Origin: Micropterix aruncella
Lineage: Eukaryota > Arthropoda > Insecta > Lepidoptera > Micropterigidae
DNA: 64,000 nucleotides
Assembly: GCA_944548615.1 (NCBI GenBank)
Contig: OX155980.1
Coordinates: forward strand, 55,053,903-55,117,902
Reading direction: 5' to 3'
Below the pieces are notes generated by a model that did no database searches, was not told where the DNA came from, and saw only the letters and a list, made by a program, of their open reading frames with translations. Every line of letters begins with the position of its first letter. The first letter of the stretch is position 1. Positions 10,897 to 22,975 of the stretch are shown here, piece after piece. A program made the position numbers and the translations under genes.

Positions 10897-11463
10897 GCTG
10901 GACATTTTGAATACGTTCACATTTTGAATACGTTCAATTCTCTTTATGTGAACATTATAACGAGGAGACCATATTTGAGAAGCATATTCGAGGTGACTGC
11001 GGACGAAAGCGTAGTACAAGAGTAATAGAGATTTTTTTACTGCGAAATGTTTTGAAGTTCGAAGTACGAATCCTAACATACTATATGCTTTTTTCGTGAT
11101 GTTATCTATATGGGAGTTATATAATAACTTACTATCTAAAAGAACACCTAGATCCCGGATTGCATTTTTCTTGGTTATCGAGAAACCATTGACAGTATAA
11201 ATAAATGGTAGAATATTGTTTTTCCGCGTAAAACTAACGGTAGCACATTTCGCAGCATTCAGGAATAAACGATTCGAGGCGCAATAAAGAGATAGTCTAT
11301 CTAGATCATCCTGGACCAATTGACAGTCGTCAAGGGAATTAACAGGTGCGTACATTTTCATATCGTCAGCAAAAAGTAAAAACTTACAAAATTTAAAACA
11401 GGTATTTATGTCATTTATGTCATTTTGGTACACTTGTTGACATGAAAATATTAGCATATTCAA
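10897..11463 (-). pseudogene. Jockey/CR1-like LINE, RT C-terminal part
   Basis: The minus-strand frame carries the RT catalytic box FLLFADDMKMYAP, then LNAAKCATVSFTRK, FSITKKNAIRDLGVLLDSK, and the C-terminal block FVRSHLEYASQIWSP and RIERIQN. These follow the order found in Jockey/CR1 RTs. The fragment is cut off on its 3' side where repeat family G begins at 10,896. The upstream end is slightly scrambled by a small duplication (ACATAAATGACATAAAT). Confidence 0.85.
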
Positions 11464-11995
11464 CTACCCATTTTGAATAGTACTTCCTATTAATTTGCGA
11501 ATATATTTTTTTTAAAACCGTATCCCTTAATTATAGAGGTTAATAGCTGGGGAGCTAGTGATTTTTTTGGTACAGATATTCAGTAACTAAACACCGATAG
11601 GATTATTCAGTGATCGATTCTAATTAGCGGGCATGTGTTTTGTAGGGGTGTTTTCCGGTGCGTTGAGCTGGTAAATGCCTTTGAAAATACAAATGTCACT
11701 TTTTTTAGCACAAATGAAAATCGTTTTACTGTCAAGTCGAATGCAGCTTTGATTAGAATAAAATAATGTGGCTGATGAAACATGAAAAACCTAACAAAAT
11801 TAGGATCTCTTCATTGGCAGTGTTATTATAGATGACCAAACAAATTTCTATTCGTTTCGCCGGACAGATTCGCTAAAATACAGATTTGTGTTGTTCCGAT
11901 GTCCATTGACAAGTAGTGATGAGTAGGATTGTGAGCTCTCTAGGTTGCTTTTTCTTTTTCATTTCGGTCTTTTTCGCCGTGTCTGTATCTGGGGG
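11464..11995. other. no recognisable feature
   Basis: AT-rich, with a short plus frame beginning at 11,916 that runs into repeat G. A hydrophobic start of that frame (FFFFISVFFAVSVSG) resembles a signal peptide, but the rest is repeat sequence, so I do not call a gene. Confidence 0.3.
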
Positions 11996-12260
11996 TGTTA
12001 ACACAACCGGCGAACCTGTCACCCCAGGGAGTTTTGACGACATCAGGTCGTTCTATTTTCCATGGAGTGAACGTGAAGACTTAGCGGATAGTGAGAGTCC
12101 AATGCCTTTCCGCGAATCACTGGGAAATGAACCCAGCGAGCCGACCCTACGCCTTCACTACCAGATTTGGCCTCCAGTCTGGTCGCGAGTTCGAAGTCGG
12201 TTGCGCGGTTGCCTCTACTTGATTTTAGCGGTCATTCAGTTCGAATTTATCGCGGATCGT
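11996..12260 (+). repeat. GC-rich repeat family G, partial copy
   Basis: Starts ACCGGCGAACCTGTCACC and carries GGAGTGAACGTGAAGACTTA and the TTCAGTTCGAATTTATCGCG block. The last block is shared with 57,658-57,680. About 265 bp of the ~660-bp family remain. Confidence 0.7.
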
Positions 12261-12261
12261 G

Positions 12262-12550
12262 ATAACAAATTTCACGTCTATAAGTCTAATATTTCGATTT
12301 TGAAATATGGCTAGTCCGCGTGGTGGACCGATTTCAACCACAACTCCCAATAAATTTTAACACTTTTCAATTCTTGCCATGACTAAATGTTACTTGCTTC
12401 CAAATTTCAGCTCAAGCGGATTAAGCGTTTGGGTCCTGTCGTGGACACACACTGCCAGATAGGCAGACACACAGCCAGACTTCTATATGGAAATGGTCTT
12501 AATCGTCTCAAGGCAGCTCAAATTTGATATTTCCGTCTAAATGTCGAAAA
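12262..12550 (+). repeat. dispersed repeat family R
   Basis: Shares a diagnostic order with 20,245-20,605 and 63,722-64,000: GATTTCAACC, then a CATGACTAAAT-like block, GATTAAGCGTTTGGG, a CAGACACACAGCCAGAC tract, AATGGTCTTAATCGTCTCAA, and a final ATTTCCGTCT-CGAAAAAA. It is probably the 3' part of a LINE or other TE. No frame is open. Confidence 0.65.
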
Positions 12551-12875
12551 AAACATTCACAATACAATACTTTGGTGGGCCGGAAAATGTAAATGTTGGC
12601 TTTACCAGAAAATCGCGGCCTGCAGTTCGATATTCGAAATGTAAGCAAATTCCATTAGCGTCGGAGAAAGTAATTTCTTCGGCTATGTACTAAAAGTATT
12701 GAGCAAAGTGCTTGCTTTACTAAGTGCTGTATAAATTGAAGTCTTTGTCTATGTACTAGTAATTAAACGATTTTTACTAATGTAAAATAACTGCACGCTC
12801 GGTCTTGGAATAAAAGGTGCCCTCTGTCAACAACTGTGCCTACTAAAGTAATAATAAAAATTAATACTTATGTCC
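12551..12875. other. no recognisable feature
   Basis: Unassigned AT-rich sequence between repeat R and the hAT-like MITE. Confidence 0.3.
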
Positions 12876-12883
12876 ACGTAGAG

Positions 12884-13414
12884 AAGTAGTTTTCAACCTT
12901 TTCTTGGTGATGGGACACATTAAGTCGAGTCTCTTCGTCAAGGTTTTTAAAAAAAAAAAAATAACGATTTTTAATAGTCGCAAAGTCGTCTCGCAGAAAG
13001 CTAATTTATGGTAAATTTTTAGTAAAATAATAGTATCTATAACTAATATATTCCAAAAAAAATGTCGTTATCAACAGCCTTACAGACACCGTTTTCGTGT
13101 CTATAATGTATAATAGAATATAGCATGTTGTCATTATTAATTTTGCCTTTACACAAAATTAATTTATCAACAAACCTTACATTTCACCAGATGATGTCAG
13201 TATATCCCCATTTCGCCCCTGCATGCTGATTTAATTTCTTAAAATGCTCAAACAAACCCGTTACGAAAGCAAACTTTGTGCACCAAGTTTGGGCACATTG
13301 CTGAGTAAGTCCACAAATGTAAAAGTTGCGTTTCCTTCCCTGATAAAGAATAACTCAAAAACCTGGTGGCACCCCAGGAAGATAATCGCTGCACACGGGT
13401 TGAAAACTACTGAA
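12884..13414. mobile_element. non-autonomous hAT-like MITE with 8-bp target duplication
   Basis: The ends are AAGTAGTTTTCAACC and its inverted partner GGTTGAAAACTACTGAA. They resemble the CAGTGGTT-TCAACC termini of hAT elements. The flanks carry an exact 8-bp duplication, ACGTAGAG, at 12,876-12,883 and 13,415-13,422, the size hAT transposases make. The interior (531 bp) has no transposase domain I recognise. A lone similar end (GGTTGAAAACCACTG) lies at ~27,800. Confidence 0.75.
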
Positions 13415-13422
13415 ACGTAGAG

Positions 13423-14500
13423 CATAATATTATCGGTGGTTACATTTAACATTATTTTGTTATTTTTAAAAAAGAAACCAATCCAATAAACATATTATAT
13501 AGGCATTCATTGCATACGAGGAGATAGCATTCTAAATCCGATTTGTCTACCCCTGAGTAAAATTTTTTTATCGATTGGGAAGGTAATCGGTAGCGCAAAA
13601 TTGATTGGTGCATCTATTTGCACTCAAAAGTGAATAGGTACATCACTGACTAAATGCATTCTAAAAGTTGCCTTTTCAAACAAAACCGAATTTGTCCATT
13701 TCTAAAACAGTACATTATTTCCAAGCTTTACTTTAAAAGATTGACGTTAAGTATTTGTCCCTAGAGTTATATTCGAGGTTTTAAAATTGTCAATCATCTA
13801 CCTGGCATGTGTATTTTTTCGAAGATTGATTTGCCCTATCTTATTTTAGAAAGTATGCGTTCATCTTACGGTTATCACACCAATGATAATGTATCGGTTT
13901 GTTTATCCTCCGAACCGAAGAGGCTAACTGTAATCTTTTTTAAAAACGTCCTAACACCCTTAGGAGTGATGTATCAGAAAAAAACGGGTTAACAAGCAAA
14001 TTAAAACAGAATAATGATAGTTAATCGTTATTCTACGTAGAAATATTATCACTAGAGAAGTTATTCTTCAAGACACTGTAAAATATTAATCTAATATATT
14101 TAAACATCGAAAATTTGTTAAAAAAAAATAAACCACGCTTTCATAAGTACTTACTGCACTAAAAAGCAAATAATCATAAACCACCCTGTTCTCAATGTTT
14201 ACCCATTGGGGTCTTAGTGGAATCCATGTTTGTAATTAAATATATTATTTGAGTGTGATGCGTGGGGTGCCTTTTCAAGCATTTGTTTAGGTATATAATA
14301 TTTTATAATGGTTTACTTTTAAAATCGCAAATGTTTTAGATCGTCCCAGCTTACGAAGATTAATGGATGATTCAAAATTTCTGTGAAATGTGAAATATAA
14401 TGTTCACATTTCTAGATGTTCACGTTTCTAGAATCAAATATTATCAGAAGATTAATGGTTTGATTTTAGTCTTTATTACTGGGGCGATCTATAACATAAG
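13423..14500. other. no recognisable feature
   Basis: About 1.1 kb of AT-rich sequence without a convincing frame. A 61-codon plus frame at 13,807 has no recognised family. Confidence 0.3.
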
Positions 14501-14504
14501 CGGT

Positions 14505-14965
14505 CCTAAACGTAAACCATTATGAAATAACAAGTACCAGTATATTTCGTATTTTCATACAAATTTTCATCTCCTTTTTTACCCCTTAGAAATTTCAAAA
14601 AAAAGGCTTTACGTTCATACCTCCACTACCAAATAAAGCCATGTGTAAAATTTCAAGTTTCCAGATCCAAACATTTAGGTATCTTCATACAATATTTCAT
14701 CCCTTAAATACCCCCTAAGGGTTGATTTAAAAAAACTATGAATGCCATTAGTTTTCATTTGTAATAAGTAGCCTAAATATGAATTTTGATGTTAGTAGCT
14801 TCAGCGGTTTCGATTGTCCATACAACAGAATTCCACCCTTTTCACACCCTTAGGGGTCGAATTTCCAAAAACCCCTTCTTAGTGCTCGATTAAATTATAA
14901 AAGACAGTCTTGTGCAAAGTTTCAACGTTCTATCATAATAGTTTGATTTGAAGAAAAAACGCCCT
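14505..14965 (+). repeat. RTE/BovB-type dispersed repeat
   Basis: Degenerate tandem blocks such as TTTTTACCCCTTAGAAATTT, ACCCCCTAAGGG and ACCCTTAGGGGTCGAATTT are interleaved with AAATTTCAAGTTTC-like phrases. This is the style of insect RTE-derived 3' sequence. A related, oppositely oriented stretch is at 45,530-45,930. Not coding. Confidence 0.5.
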
Positions 14966-15469
14966 AAAAATTTTCTAAAAATGATACCCTATAAATTAAA
15001 TACAGATCACAATTTAACGTTACATACAAAGAATCGTCATTATGTCAAATCTCTTTTTTTCTCAGTGCGCACCTCTGCTTCTAGTAATATCAGACGTACT
15101 CCTCAACTGTTATTTGTTAGTTACGGGTAGAAAGTGGGGCTCTCCGCATTGAATTAGTCGAGTTTGACTTCTGAACGTTCAATAAAAGTCAGCGGACGAA
15201 ACGGGGCTTCAATACGGGAAGACAAATCCCCATGGGAGGGCCTTAGTAAAACTCCCCAGCAGTCGTAACTGGAGTTCATATGTTTGACTAGTATCTATCT
15301 TTTTTAAAAGTCAACTTTTATTACCCGTGGGAATATTCGTCCATCTAATCTTATATTTAAAAAATGACAGGGTATGATGGCTGTTTTCACTCATACTAGG
15401 ACTATCTGGGCCAACTTGACCCTGGATTTTTAAATTTTGTACCCGCTTGTCCAGCTAGTCAGTTGACGT
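14966..15469. other. no recognisable feature
   Basis: Mixed-composition sequence with no coding or repeat signature that I can name. Confidence 0.3.
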
Positions 15470-15680
15470 AAACAACGTACGTTTAAACAGAAATCGTACG
15501 TTGCCGTATACGTTTACGCTCCTCTTAAAAACGTATTAAACATAAACGTTTTCCATTATTAACGTGTACGGTCATAACGTTTACGTTTTCACCACAGAAA
15601 GAAACATGATGGCTGGGTACATTATTTACGTTACGTTTTTGGAGGTATATAAACGTATACGGTAACGTCCATTATAATTT
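15470..15680. other. ACGT-rich cluster
   Basis: About 200 bp in which ACGT tetramers occur every 10-20 bp, mostly as TACGTTTACG or AACGTAT variants, ending near GAGGTATATAAACG, a TATA-like box. ACGT is the core recognised by bZIP factors, so regulation is possible. A decayed tandem repeat is equally possible. Confidence 0.35.
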
Positions 15681-16296
15681 CAACATTTTGACGTGACGTG
15701 ACTATGGCGTGCTACTCGTGACGGTGTATATAGCCTCGCGCCGACCGCAACAGCCGCATGCAGTCGGTTGCCCTACACACAAGTACCACACACTTCTAAA
15801 TCGGTTTAGGCATTTAGAAGGCATGGTGGAATCAAGGAACGGACAACATACATAGATAGGTACATGAGCCCTGGAAACATTAAACTCTTTTTTTGGGGCA
15901 GTCACTGGAGAACGGTGTGAGTGAGCGGGTGATGGTTTCTACCCGAGCTTCGTGGGAGTACGAATGCTTGCTCGCGTGGTGCGTCGCTAACTGCACACTA
16001 CTGTTTCTACTCGAGCACGATTGCCCGCACGGGTGATGCGTCACTAATTGCACACCATTGTGGTCACCAAGTCGACGCTGGCGCCACCTACAAAAAGTTT
16101 TATTTATTTATTTATTAGCTACAATGGGATTTTATTTTTATTAAAATTCATTGAAAAATAACACTAGTATAGCCATGTGTACATTGCAAATTGCCATAAA
16201 TATACTATGAGGCACCTACTTAAACAGAAAATATATATTTTTTAATAGATCCTAATAGTGCGTATATTCATAATACATTACTCTAGTTAGTTGTCC
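15681..16296. other. no recognisable gene
   Basis: GC-richer to ~16,090, with a TATA-like GGTGTATATAGCC at 15,723 and paired phrases GGTGCGTCGCTAACTGCACAC / GGTGATGCGTCACTAATTGC suggesting an old duplication. AT-rich after that. Confidence 0.3.
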
Positions 16297-16299
16297 TAA

Positions 16300-16775
16300 A
16301 GGTGGGTACCCATTAGGTTCGCGCATCAACTCTGCTCCGCGCATCTGCAAACTGCTCAAATGGAGACGGTGCGCGCATCAACCCAAGAACAACGAGTGCT
16401 CCGCAGTTTTCATTCGAACGTTGAGCGAACATCTCATCGCCAGAATGTATTTTTAAATTTCTCATCCTTCGGATTCCACAGCACTGTATAATTTCTGTAC
16501 TGCTCGATTAGAGTTAGACATTTCTCCTCGGCCCAGTTCATAGCGATGGATTCGCGTTTACTAGACACCGAACGTGATGCGCGAGACGTACCCACCAGCG
16601 TCTTACAGCATCCACGAAGGCGCTGCGCATCACTTTGGGTTCGCGCATTTACCGCCACCGCTTAGAGCGCTCGCCGCAGAGCGTGTAACTTTTCACGTTC
16701 CAGGAGCGTCCACGCATCTACTACTGGAGCAGTTGCAGGTTGGTGTTGGTGCGCGAACCTATTGGATACCCATCT
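16300..16775. mobile_element. PIF/Harbinger-like non-autonomous element
   Basis: The inverted ends AGGTGGGTACCCATTAGG and, at the other end, AGATGGGTATCCAATAGG both continue into TTCGCGCA. The element is flanked by TAA at 16,297-16,299 and 16,776-16,778. A 3-bp TWA duplication is the PIF/Harbinger signature. At 476 bp it is too short for a transposase, but it carries a MADF-domain remnant, in keeping with the MADF/Myb-like accessory gene of Harbinger elements. Confidence 0.75.
16434..16541 (-). pseudogene. MADF-domain fragment inside the Harbinger-like element
   Basis: A minus-strand run of ~35 codons from MNWAEEKCLTLIEQYRN through YTVLWNPKDEKFKN has the WxxE...LIExY...LWxP pattern that opens MADF (Adf-1/Harbinger accessory) DNA-binding domains. 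It ends at an in-frame stop before the second half of the domain. The rest of the protein is absent. Confidence 0.6.
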
Positions 16776-16778
16776 TAA

Positions 16779-17420
16779 GCCTTTTCTCCGACTGCGCGAA
16801 AAAAGGGATTGCCTGGCACACATCCCCATTAAATACATCTTTGAAACTTCACAAGTTAAACAAAATAAAACTAAATTAATAGTTGGTCAAAATAATCTCA
16901 CTTAACTGTTCTGTAATATTTGTTATCACGTCCTGTAAAACAATCAAATTGGAGGTTATCCTATTAGCGTGGCCATACTTGTTTTTGACAGCAATTAACA
17001 TTTATTGGAAGCTTTTCATTTTCGTTGCCATCAGCTCTCCCCCTCAATTTGTAATATCATCGACCCAATTTATATGGAGAGAGGGGCGTTCGGAAATAAA
17101 CAGTCGCTGCGAAATGGTGCTATTTTAGGTTACCGGTTGACGTTTTGTTATAAAATATTGATACGACACTATCTAGCCTTGAGTCACATGAAAGTTTATA
17201 CTTCTATTTAAGTACTCGTATAACATTTGAGGACCGTTTTCTCTCAGAAAAAGTCTTTTTTTACTAGATGAACTTTTTTATTCATAAGGCAATCCCTAAG
17301 AATAAAACTTAAATTAAACAAATAATTGTTATAAATAAGATAAAAACGAATTTCCCGCGGGTCATACAGTATATCGGAAGCCCTCACATACGGACAGATT
17401 TTTGCATGCCAGCTCACACT
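16779..17420. other. no recognisable feature
   Basis: AT-rich. Two overlapping short plus frames (16,883 and 17,005) are unremarkable. Confidence 0.3.
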
Positions 17421-17422
17421 AA

Positions 17423-18644
<1,222 letters not shown>

Positions 18645-18770
18645 TAAAATAAATACGAATTTACCGCGTGAAGTTTGTAACACCCGACGCTTCGGCGATG
18701 TTGCAAACGCCGTTGTCTCAGTCTACCCTGGACAACGCGATAGAATTCGCTTTCATATTCCATGGTAACA
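18645..18770. repeat. partial copy of the 54.7-kb palindromic MITE
   Basis: Shares ACGAATTTACCGCG, CTTCGGCGATGTT and GCCGTTGTC...GTCTACCCTGGACAACG with 54,743-54,899. Only the first half and the turn are preserved. Confidence 0.65.
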
Positions 18771-19299
18771 TCTTGACAATTTTGTAACAATTGGTTACTC
18801 GACTCTTATACGAGACAAATGACTTCAGTTTATTGGTAGGGTATCTTTATTATTATCTAGTATACCTGTGTATTAAAATCTTTACTAATATCATAAAAAA
18901 AATCTCTCAAGACACAGAATCAAAGATTATCTATGGATCGTGTATCACTTCGAAAAAACTGACATGTTGCACCTGCTACTTAAAAGAAGGTTTTAGTATG
19001 ATTTCCTAGAAATTTATTTTCACTGATGTCTCCGGACTCCGAGAGAAGTACATTAAACCACTAGAAACTTTTTATTAAAAATAAACCTGATACACATATT
19101 ACTCTGAGAAAACGGTCCTCATTTGTTGGTAAAACATTACCCTTCCCTAATTACCTACGTCATAGCTAATATTACGTTTTGTTTATATAGTTATGTTTTC
19201 AGGTCATTTCTTTTTTATTGCTTATTTGATAGCACTTTCTTGCTTTGCAGAGTTTTCTCGACCAAGTACGTGGCATCGTTTACAACGTTTAATTCTGTA
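18771..19299. other. no recognisable feature
   Basis: AT-rich sequence with only short, unsupported open frames. Confidence 0.3.
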
Positions 19300-19392
19300 A
19301 AATTACATTATTACATTAGGTTACCTTAGGTTACCCCCTTTAAACGCAAATTACATTAGGTTACCCCCCTTTAAACGCAAATTTCCAGACCC
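19300..19392. repeat. short direct repeat with TTAGG words
   Basis: ATTACATTAGGTTAC and CCCCTTTAAACGCAAATT occur twice in a row with ~35-bp spacing. TTAGG is the insect telomere word, but here it is not in tandem. Confidence 0.8.
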
Positions 19393-20244
19393 TATGAGTC
19401 CCGACTCCGTTTTTACGACGTCAGACACATTCTATCATCCTGCCGTTTTTAATCAGATTGTACACACATTGCCTAAATTTATACTGCGGGAGTTTGCCAC
19501 AGAGCGGATGATAATAGAGATGTTTCTGACGTCGATGTTTCTGGTCAGAACTGGGTTTTATAATATTAGAGTTACGTCTATACTAATCGTCCTGTACTTT
19601 TGGCGCAAAATACAAGTACGTGATTTTTCCGAAATTTCGCGAAATTTTTACTCTACGTTTGAGGTTTTCCCAGTTTGCACCGTTCTCCTGGTAAATAAAA
19701 TGCATCGTGTCTATACTAATGTTTAATCTCTACTGTTATAATATTCGGAGCGTCCGCAGGGGGTCGGTACGGGGACAGCGAGGAGAGGAGTGTGAGGGGA
19801 TTGTGTATGCATGTACACATGTATGCATGTACATGTCACGTACACTGAGAAAAAATCGGTTGTGTCATCTCAAGACTTTCCCGCCAAGAACTGATTTTAT
19901 CAGAATATTAATTTTATTAATTAAATCGATGAGTGCCCTTTCTCGGCCGGCGGACGAACCCGGTTGGGTTTCATTGCGACGCCTCAGGCGGCGCTGTTAG
20001 TTTCTCGGCTTAGGGCTGGTTCGGGCCGAGCGCCAACAGTTGGCGTTAATATGGCGGGTGAGTGGGGTGCGCAGCGAGGGACGCCATCGGCCCCTGCACC
20101 CGTCGCGTCGGGCCTGGACCGGCTCCCAAGCCCTGACCCTGCGGATCCACCGAAAATCATATCTCCGACGAACGACGCTATCGCTCGACTTTCATTCAAA
20201 TGTATTACGGAACATGAATATTCGTATATTTATCTTAGCCGAAA
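19393..20244. other. no gene seen; GC-rich patch at the end
   Basis: AT-rich to 19,930. A self-complementary TGTATGCATGTACACATG stretch lies at ~19,804. From 19,940 to 20,160 GC-rich sequence gives short Pro/Ala-rich frames on both strands. None is recognisable. Confidence 0.3.
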
Positions 20245-20605
20245 TTTCACAATGTGATTTCGGCCCTACGAGGAAACCGAGTACGAAATTTCAAGTCTTT
20301 AAGTCATATTTCGAGATTGGTGTATGACTAGTGCGTCCCCCGGTGCGCCGATTTCAACCCCAATCTTTTCAACTTAAGCAATGACCAAATGATGGCTGCA
20401 TACCAAATTTCAATTCAATCGTATTTAGCATTTGGGCGCTATCGTGGAGGAAGACATACAAATACACACACAGACAGACGGACAGACATACAGACAGTCA
20501 CACAGACAGATTTCAATCTGGAAATGGTCTTAATTGTCTTAATTGTCTCAAGGGGGCTCAAAACGGATATATCCGCCTTCATCTCGAAAAAAAAAAATCG
20601 CGTTT
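20245..20605 (+). repeat. dispersed repeat family R
   Basis: The best copy of the family. It has CGATTTCAACCCCAATC, AATGACCAAATGATGGCTGC, TTTGGGCGCTATCGTGG, a CAGACAGACGGACAGAC tract, then AATGGTCTTAATTGTCT and an A-rich end. Compare 12,262-12,550 and 63,722-64,000. Confidence 0.7.
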
Positions 20606-21280
20606 ACAAAACTTTCCCTCCTGGTCTGTTGACAGGGCTGGGAAAGTAAAACCAACGATGTGAGCCCCTAATATAACGATCTTCCTGACTAAAATAATGA
20701 TCAAGCAGGGACACGGTTCCGACCAGGCGCATCAGCAGGCTCGTTAACGTATGGGTGGCGTAATGTTGTATGACCATTCCTGACATGTAAAACCTCGTTG
20801 CCGACTGAACAAGTGTAGCAGTATTATACACGCTGCATCTTATGTTATACCTATAAGTATTTTCTCCTGAATATTTTGCCATTTACTCGTTTACACGCCG
20901 TCGCTTGGTGAGGCTATGTAGGTGTTTGCTTTGGCGCAAGACGCCACATGCTAATGCAATAGGTGCCTCTACACGTAGCAATCGGTTCGCAGACCGTTCT
21001 TACGGACGAGGGTGGAACGGTTTCATGCAGCTCGGACCGAATAGCCTGTTTGTATTCTTTGTCTTATCAACTTATGGTTCGGCTCTCATGCAGTAGCCCC
21101 CTCGAAGAGGGATCTACCATAGAAGTCCCCAAAGAACTCTGCCTGCAGTTTCATCCTGCAGCTCGTGTAGGCAGTTGCAATCTGCAGTGCGCCGGGGGAA
21201 TTGTTTCGGGCGACCCTGAGATGAGAGCAAAGGGCGCCAGGCCATGACAAATTTGCGCATAGAGTGGTGTCGTAAAATGT
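20606..21280. other. no recognisable gene
   Basis: Moderately GC-rich. Short overlapping frames on both strands have no recognised domain. Probably TE-derived. Confidence 0.3.
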
Positions 21281-21284
21281 TAGC

Positions 21285-21772
21285 AAAGTTTGATTGAGGG
21301 CAATCATTGGCGGTATAATATCATGACAGGTGACGAAAAGTTTTTGCCAACGAAAGTTAAGAAAAGACGAAACATTGGTAAGAAAATGCCTGCTTCTTTT
21401 TTCGACAAATCAAGACATTACACAACAGCGTCGCTTGAAGGCCAAAGGGCAGTGACTGCAGATTGGTACGTCAACACTTGCTTGCCCAGAGTCTTAGAAA
21501 AAGTTCGCGAAAGGCGTTCTCGCAGCAATGTCGCCCTTCACCACGATAACGCGTCGCACATTCCGTTAACGCACATCCGCCATACAGATAAGACCTCGCA
21601 CATTGCGGCTTCTTTTTGTTTCCTAAAATTAAAGGCAAACTTAGAGGCACACGTTTTACGAGCTTGAATCGGCGATTAATTCGTTCCACAAGCGATTGAA
21701 GAGGTCCCTAACGAAGACTGTTCCAACTGCTTTGTACAATAATTCCTGCGAATGCAAAAAAATATAAATTGT
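21285..21772 (+). pseudogene. mariner-like transposase, internally deleted
   Basis: The plus frame shows NIMTGDEKFL, VKKRRNIGKKMPASFFDKS, then VTADWYVNTCLPRVLEKVRE and VALHHDNAS. These are the first and second catalytic Asp regions of a mariner related to, but distinct from, the one at position 1. The YSPDLAPCD block with the third Asp is lost; the frame resumes at PKIKGKLRG and, after a frameshift, runs to CECKKI and a stop at ~21,770. Confidence 0.8.
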
Positions 21773-21911
21773 AAGGGCATTATATGTACTTTGAAAAAAA
21801 TATATGTATCATAAGTCTAATATCTGGTTTTATTTATCAGAATCCAGAAACATTCAGTATGACCTATGTCTAATATAGATGTTGTCAAAATCTATCATTC
21901 CTTAGCTTCTA

Positions 21912-22739
21912 CAGGGTGGGCCAAAAGGGTGTATACGATTTGATTACTTAATTTCTCGGAATCTGCTCGTTGCGGGGAGGCGGGCGTATATTGCTAGACG
22001 CGTCGCTTCTTGGAAATTTAGTCGCCATGGATGAAGCCAATAATCGACTTAACTTCGTTAATCTGTTGCTCGATCGTTTCAACGATTTTTGTAACGTCAA
22101 CGTCAGTGATGTTCACTGACGAAGTGATTTTCCATTTCAATGGTCAGCGACCAAACAAAACTGTCGATTCTGGTCAGAGAACAATCCCCGACGTCTGCAT
22201 GAACGTCCACTTTACAACCCCAACATTGTCGTGTGGGCTGTATTATATCGGCAAACAATGTTGTCGGACCATACATTTTCGAGGACGAAAAAAGGATGAC
22301 GGTGAGATCCCACAATCATTTCAACGTGTTAAGAGAGTTCGTGGTCCCGGCTTTGCAAGAATTTTAAGGCAATACCTCGAGGACATGGTTCCTACAAGAT
22401 AGTGCCCTACCGCTATATACGTGCCATACCGCTGGGATTTCTATAGACTTGCTGAAGGAAATCTTCCCGGGAAGACTTGTTTCAAAAAGACGGGATATTG
22501 AATGGCCCCCACGCAGCCCAGACCTAACTCCATCTCATTTTTTAATGGGACGTCCTTAAATCGATGGTCAATAAATTCTACACCTTCGGTTTCAAGAGTG
22601 TCAAGCAGCCGAGGGTCGTCATTTGGACTTTTATATTTCGTCATTTATATTTCTCAAAAATTAAAATTAAAATTTCATATCCTTCGTAGTTTAAAAAAAA
22701 TCATATTTAAACCGCCAACACCCTTTTGGGCCAACCCTG
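21912..22739 (+). mobile_element. rosa-like mariner-superfamily element, decayed
   Basis: The ends CAGGGTGGGCCAAAAGGGTG and the inverted CAGGGTTGGCCCAAAAGG match, with TA on both outer sides. The 828-bp interior encodes a decayed transposase: FTDEVIFHFNG (first Asp), FLQDSALPL (second Asp, near 22,393), LLKEIFPGRLVSKRRDIEWP, then PPRSPDLTPSHF where the third acidic residue is His. The IEWPPRSPDLTP context is that of DD41D (rosa-type) transposases. Frameshifts and a missing N-terminus make it dead. Confidence 0.75.
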
Positions 22740-22795
22740 TATAACATAATTTATATTCGTTTAATATTTGTTACAACTTTTTTAATAATTAAAAT

Positions 22796-22975
22796 ATTAC
22801 CATTATAATTATAAATGTACACCAAAAGTGTTCATGGGGTTCCTAAAATTAAATTAATATATACACAATTGCTATATATAAAATTATCATTATGTACACC
22901 AATATTGTTCATAGAGTTCCTAAAGTTAAATAAATATATACATAGTTGCAATATATACAATTATCCTTATCTATA
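22796..22975. repeat. two-copy tandem duplication, ~87 bp unit
   Basis: ATGTACACCAA...GTTCAT...GAGTTCCTAAA is followed by ATATATACA-ATTGC/GTTGC-ATATATA. The set occurs twice in tandem with ~90% identity by eye. Confidence 0.75.

Noticed and set aside
11916..12314. Secreted protein suggested by a hydrophobic start
   Set aside because: After the first ~30 codons the frame runs into repeat family G, whose other copies do not keep it open.
19300..19392. Telomeric repeat tract
   Set aside because: TTAGG occurs three times but not in tandem; it is part of a short direct repeat.
19984..20257. Pro/Ala-rich small proteins on both strands
   Set aside because: GC-rich sequence gives overlapping frames on both strands with no conserved domain or splice context.
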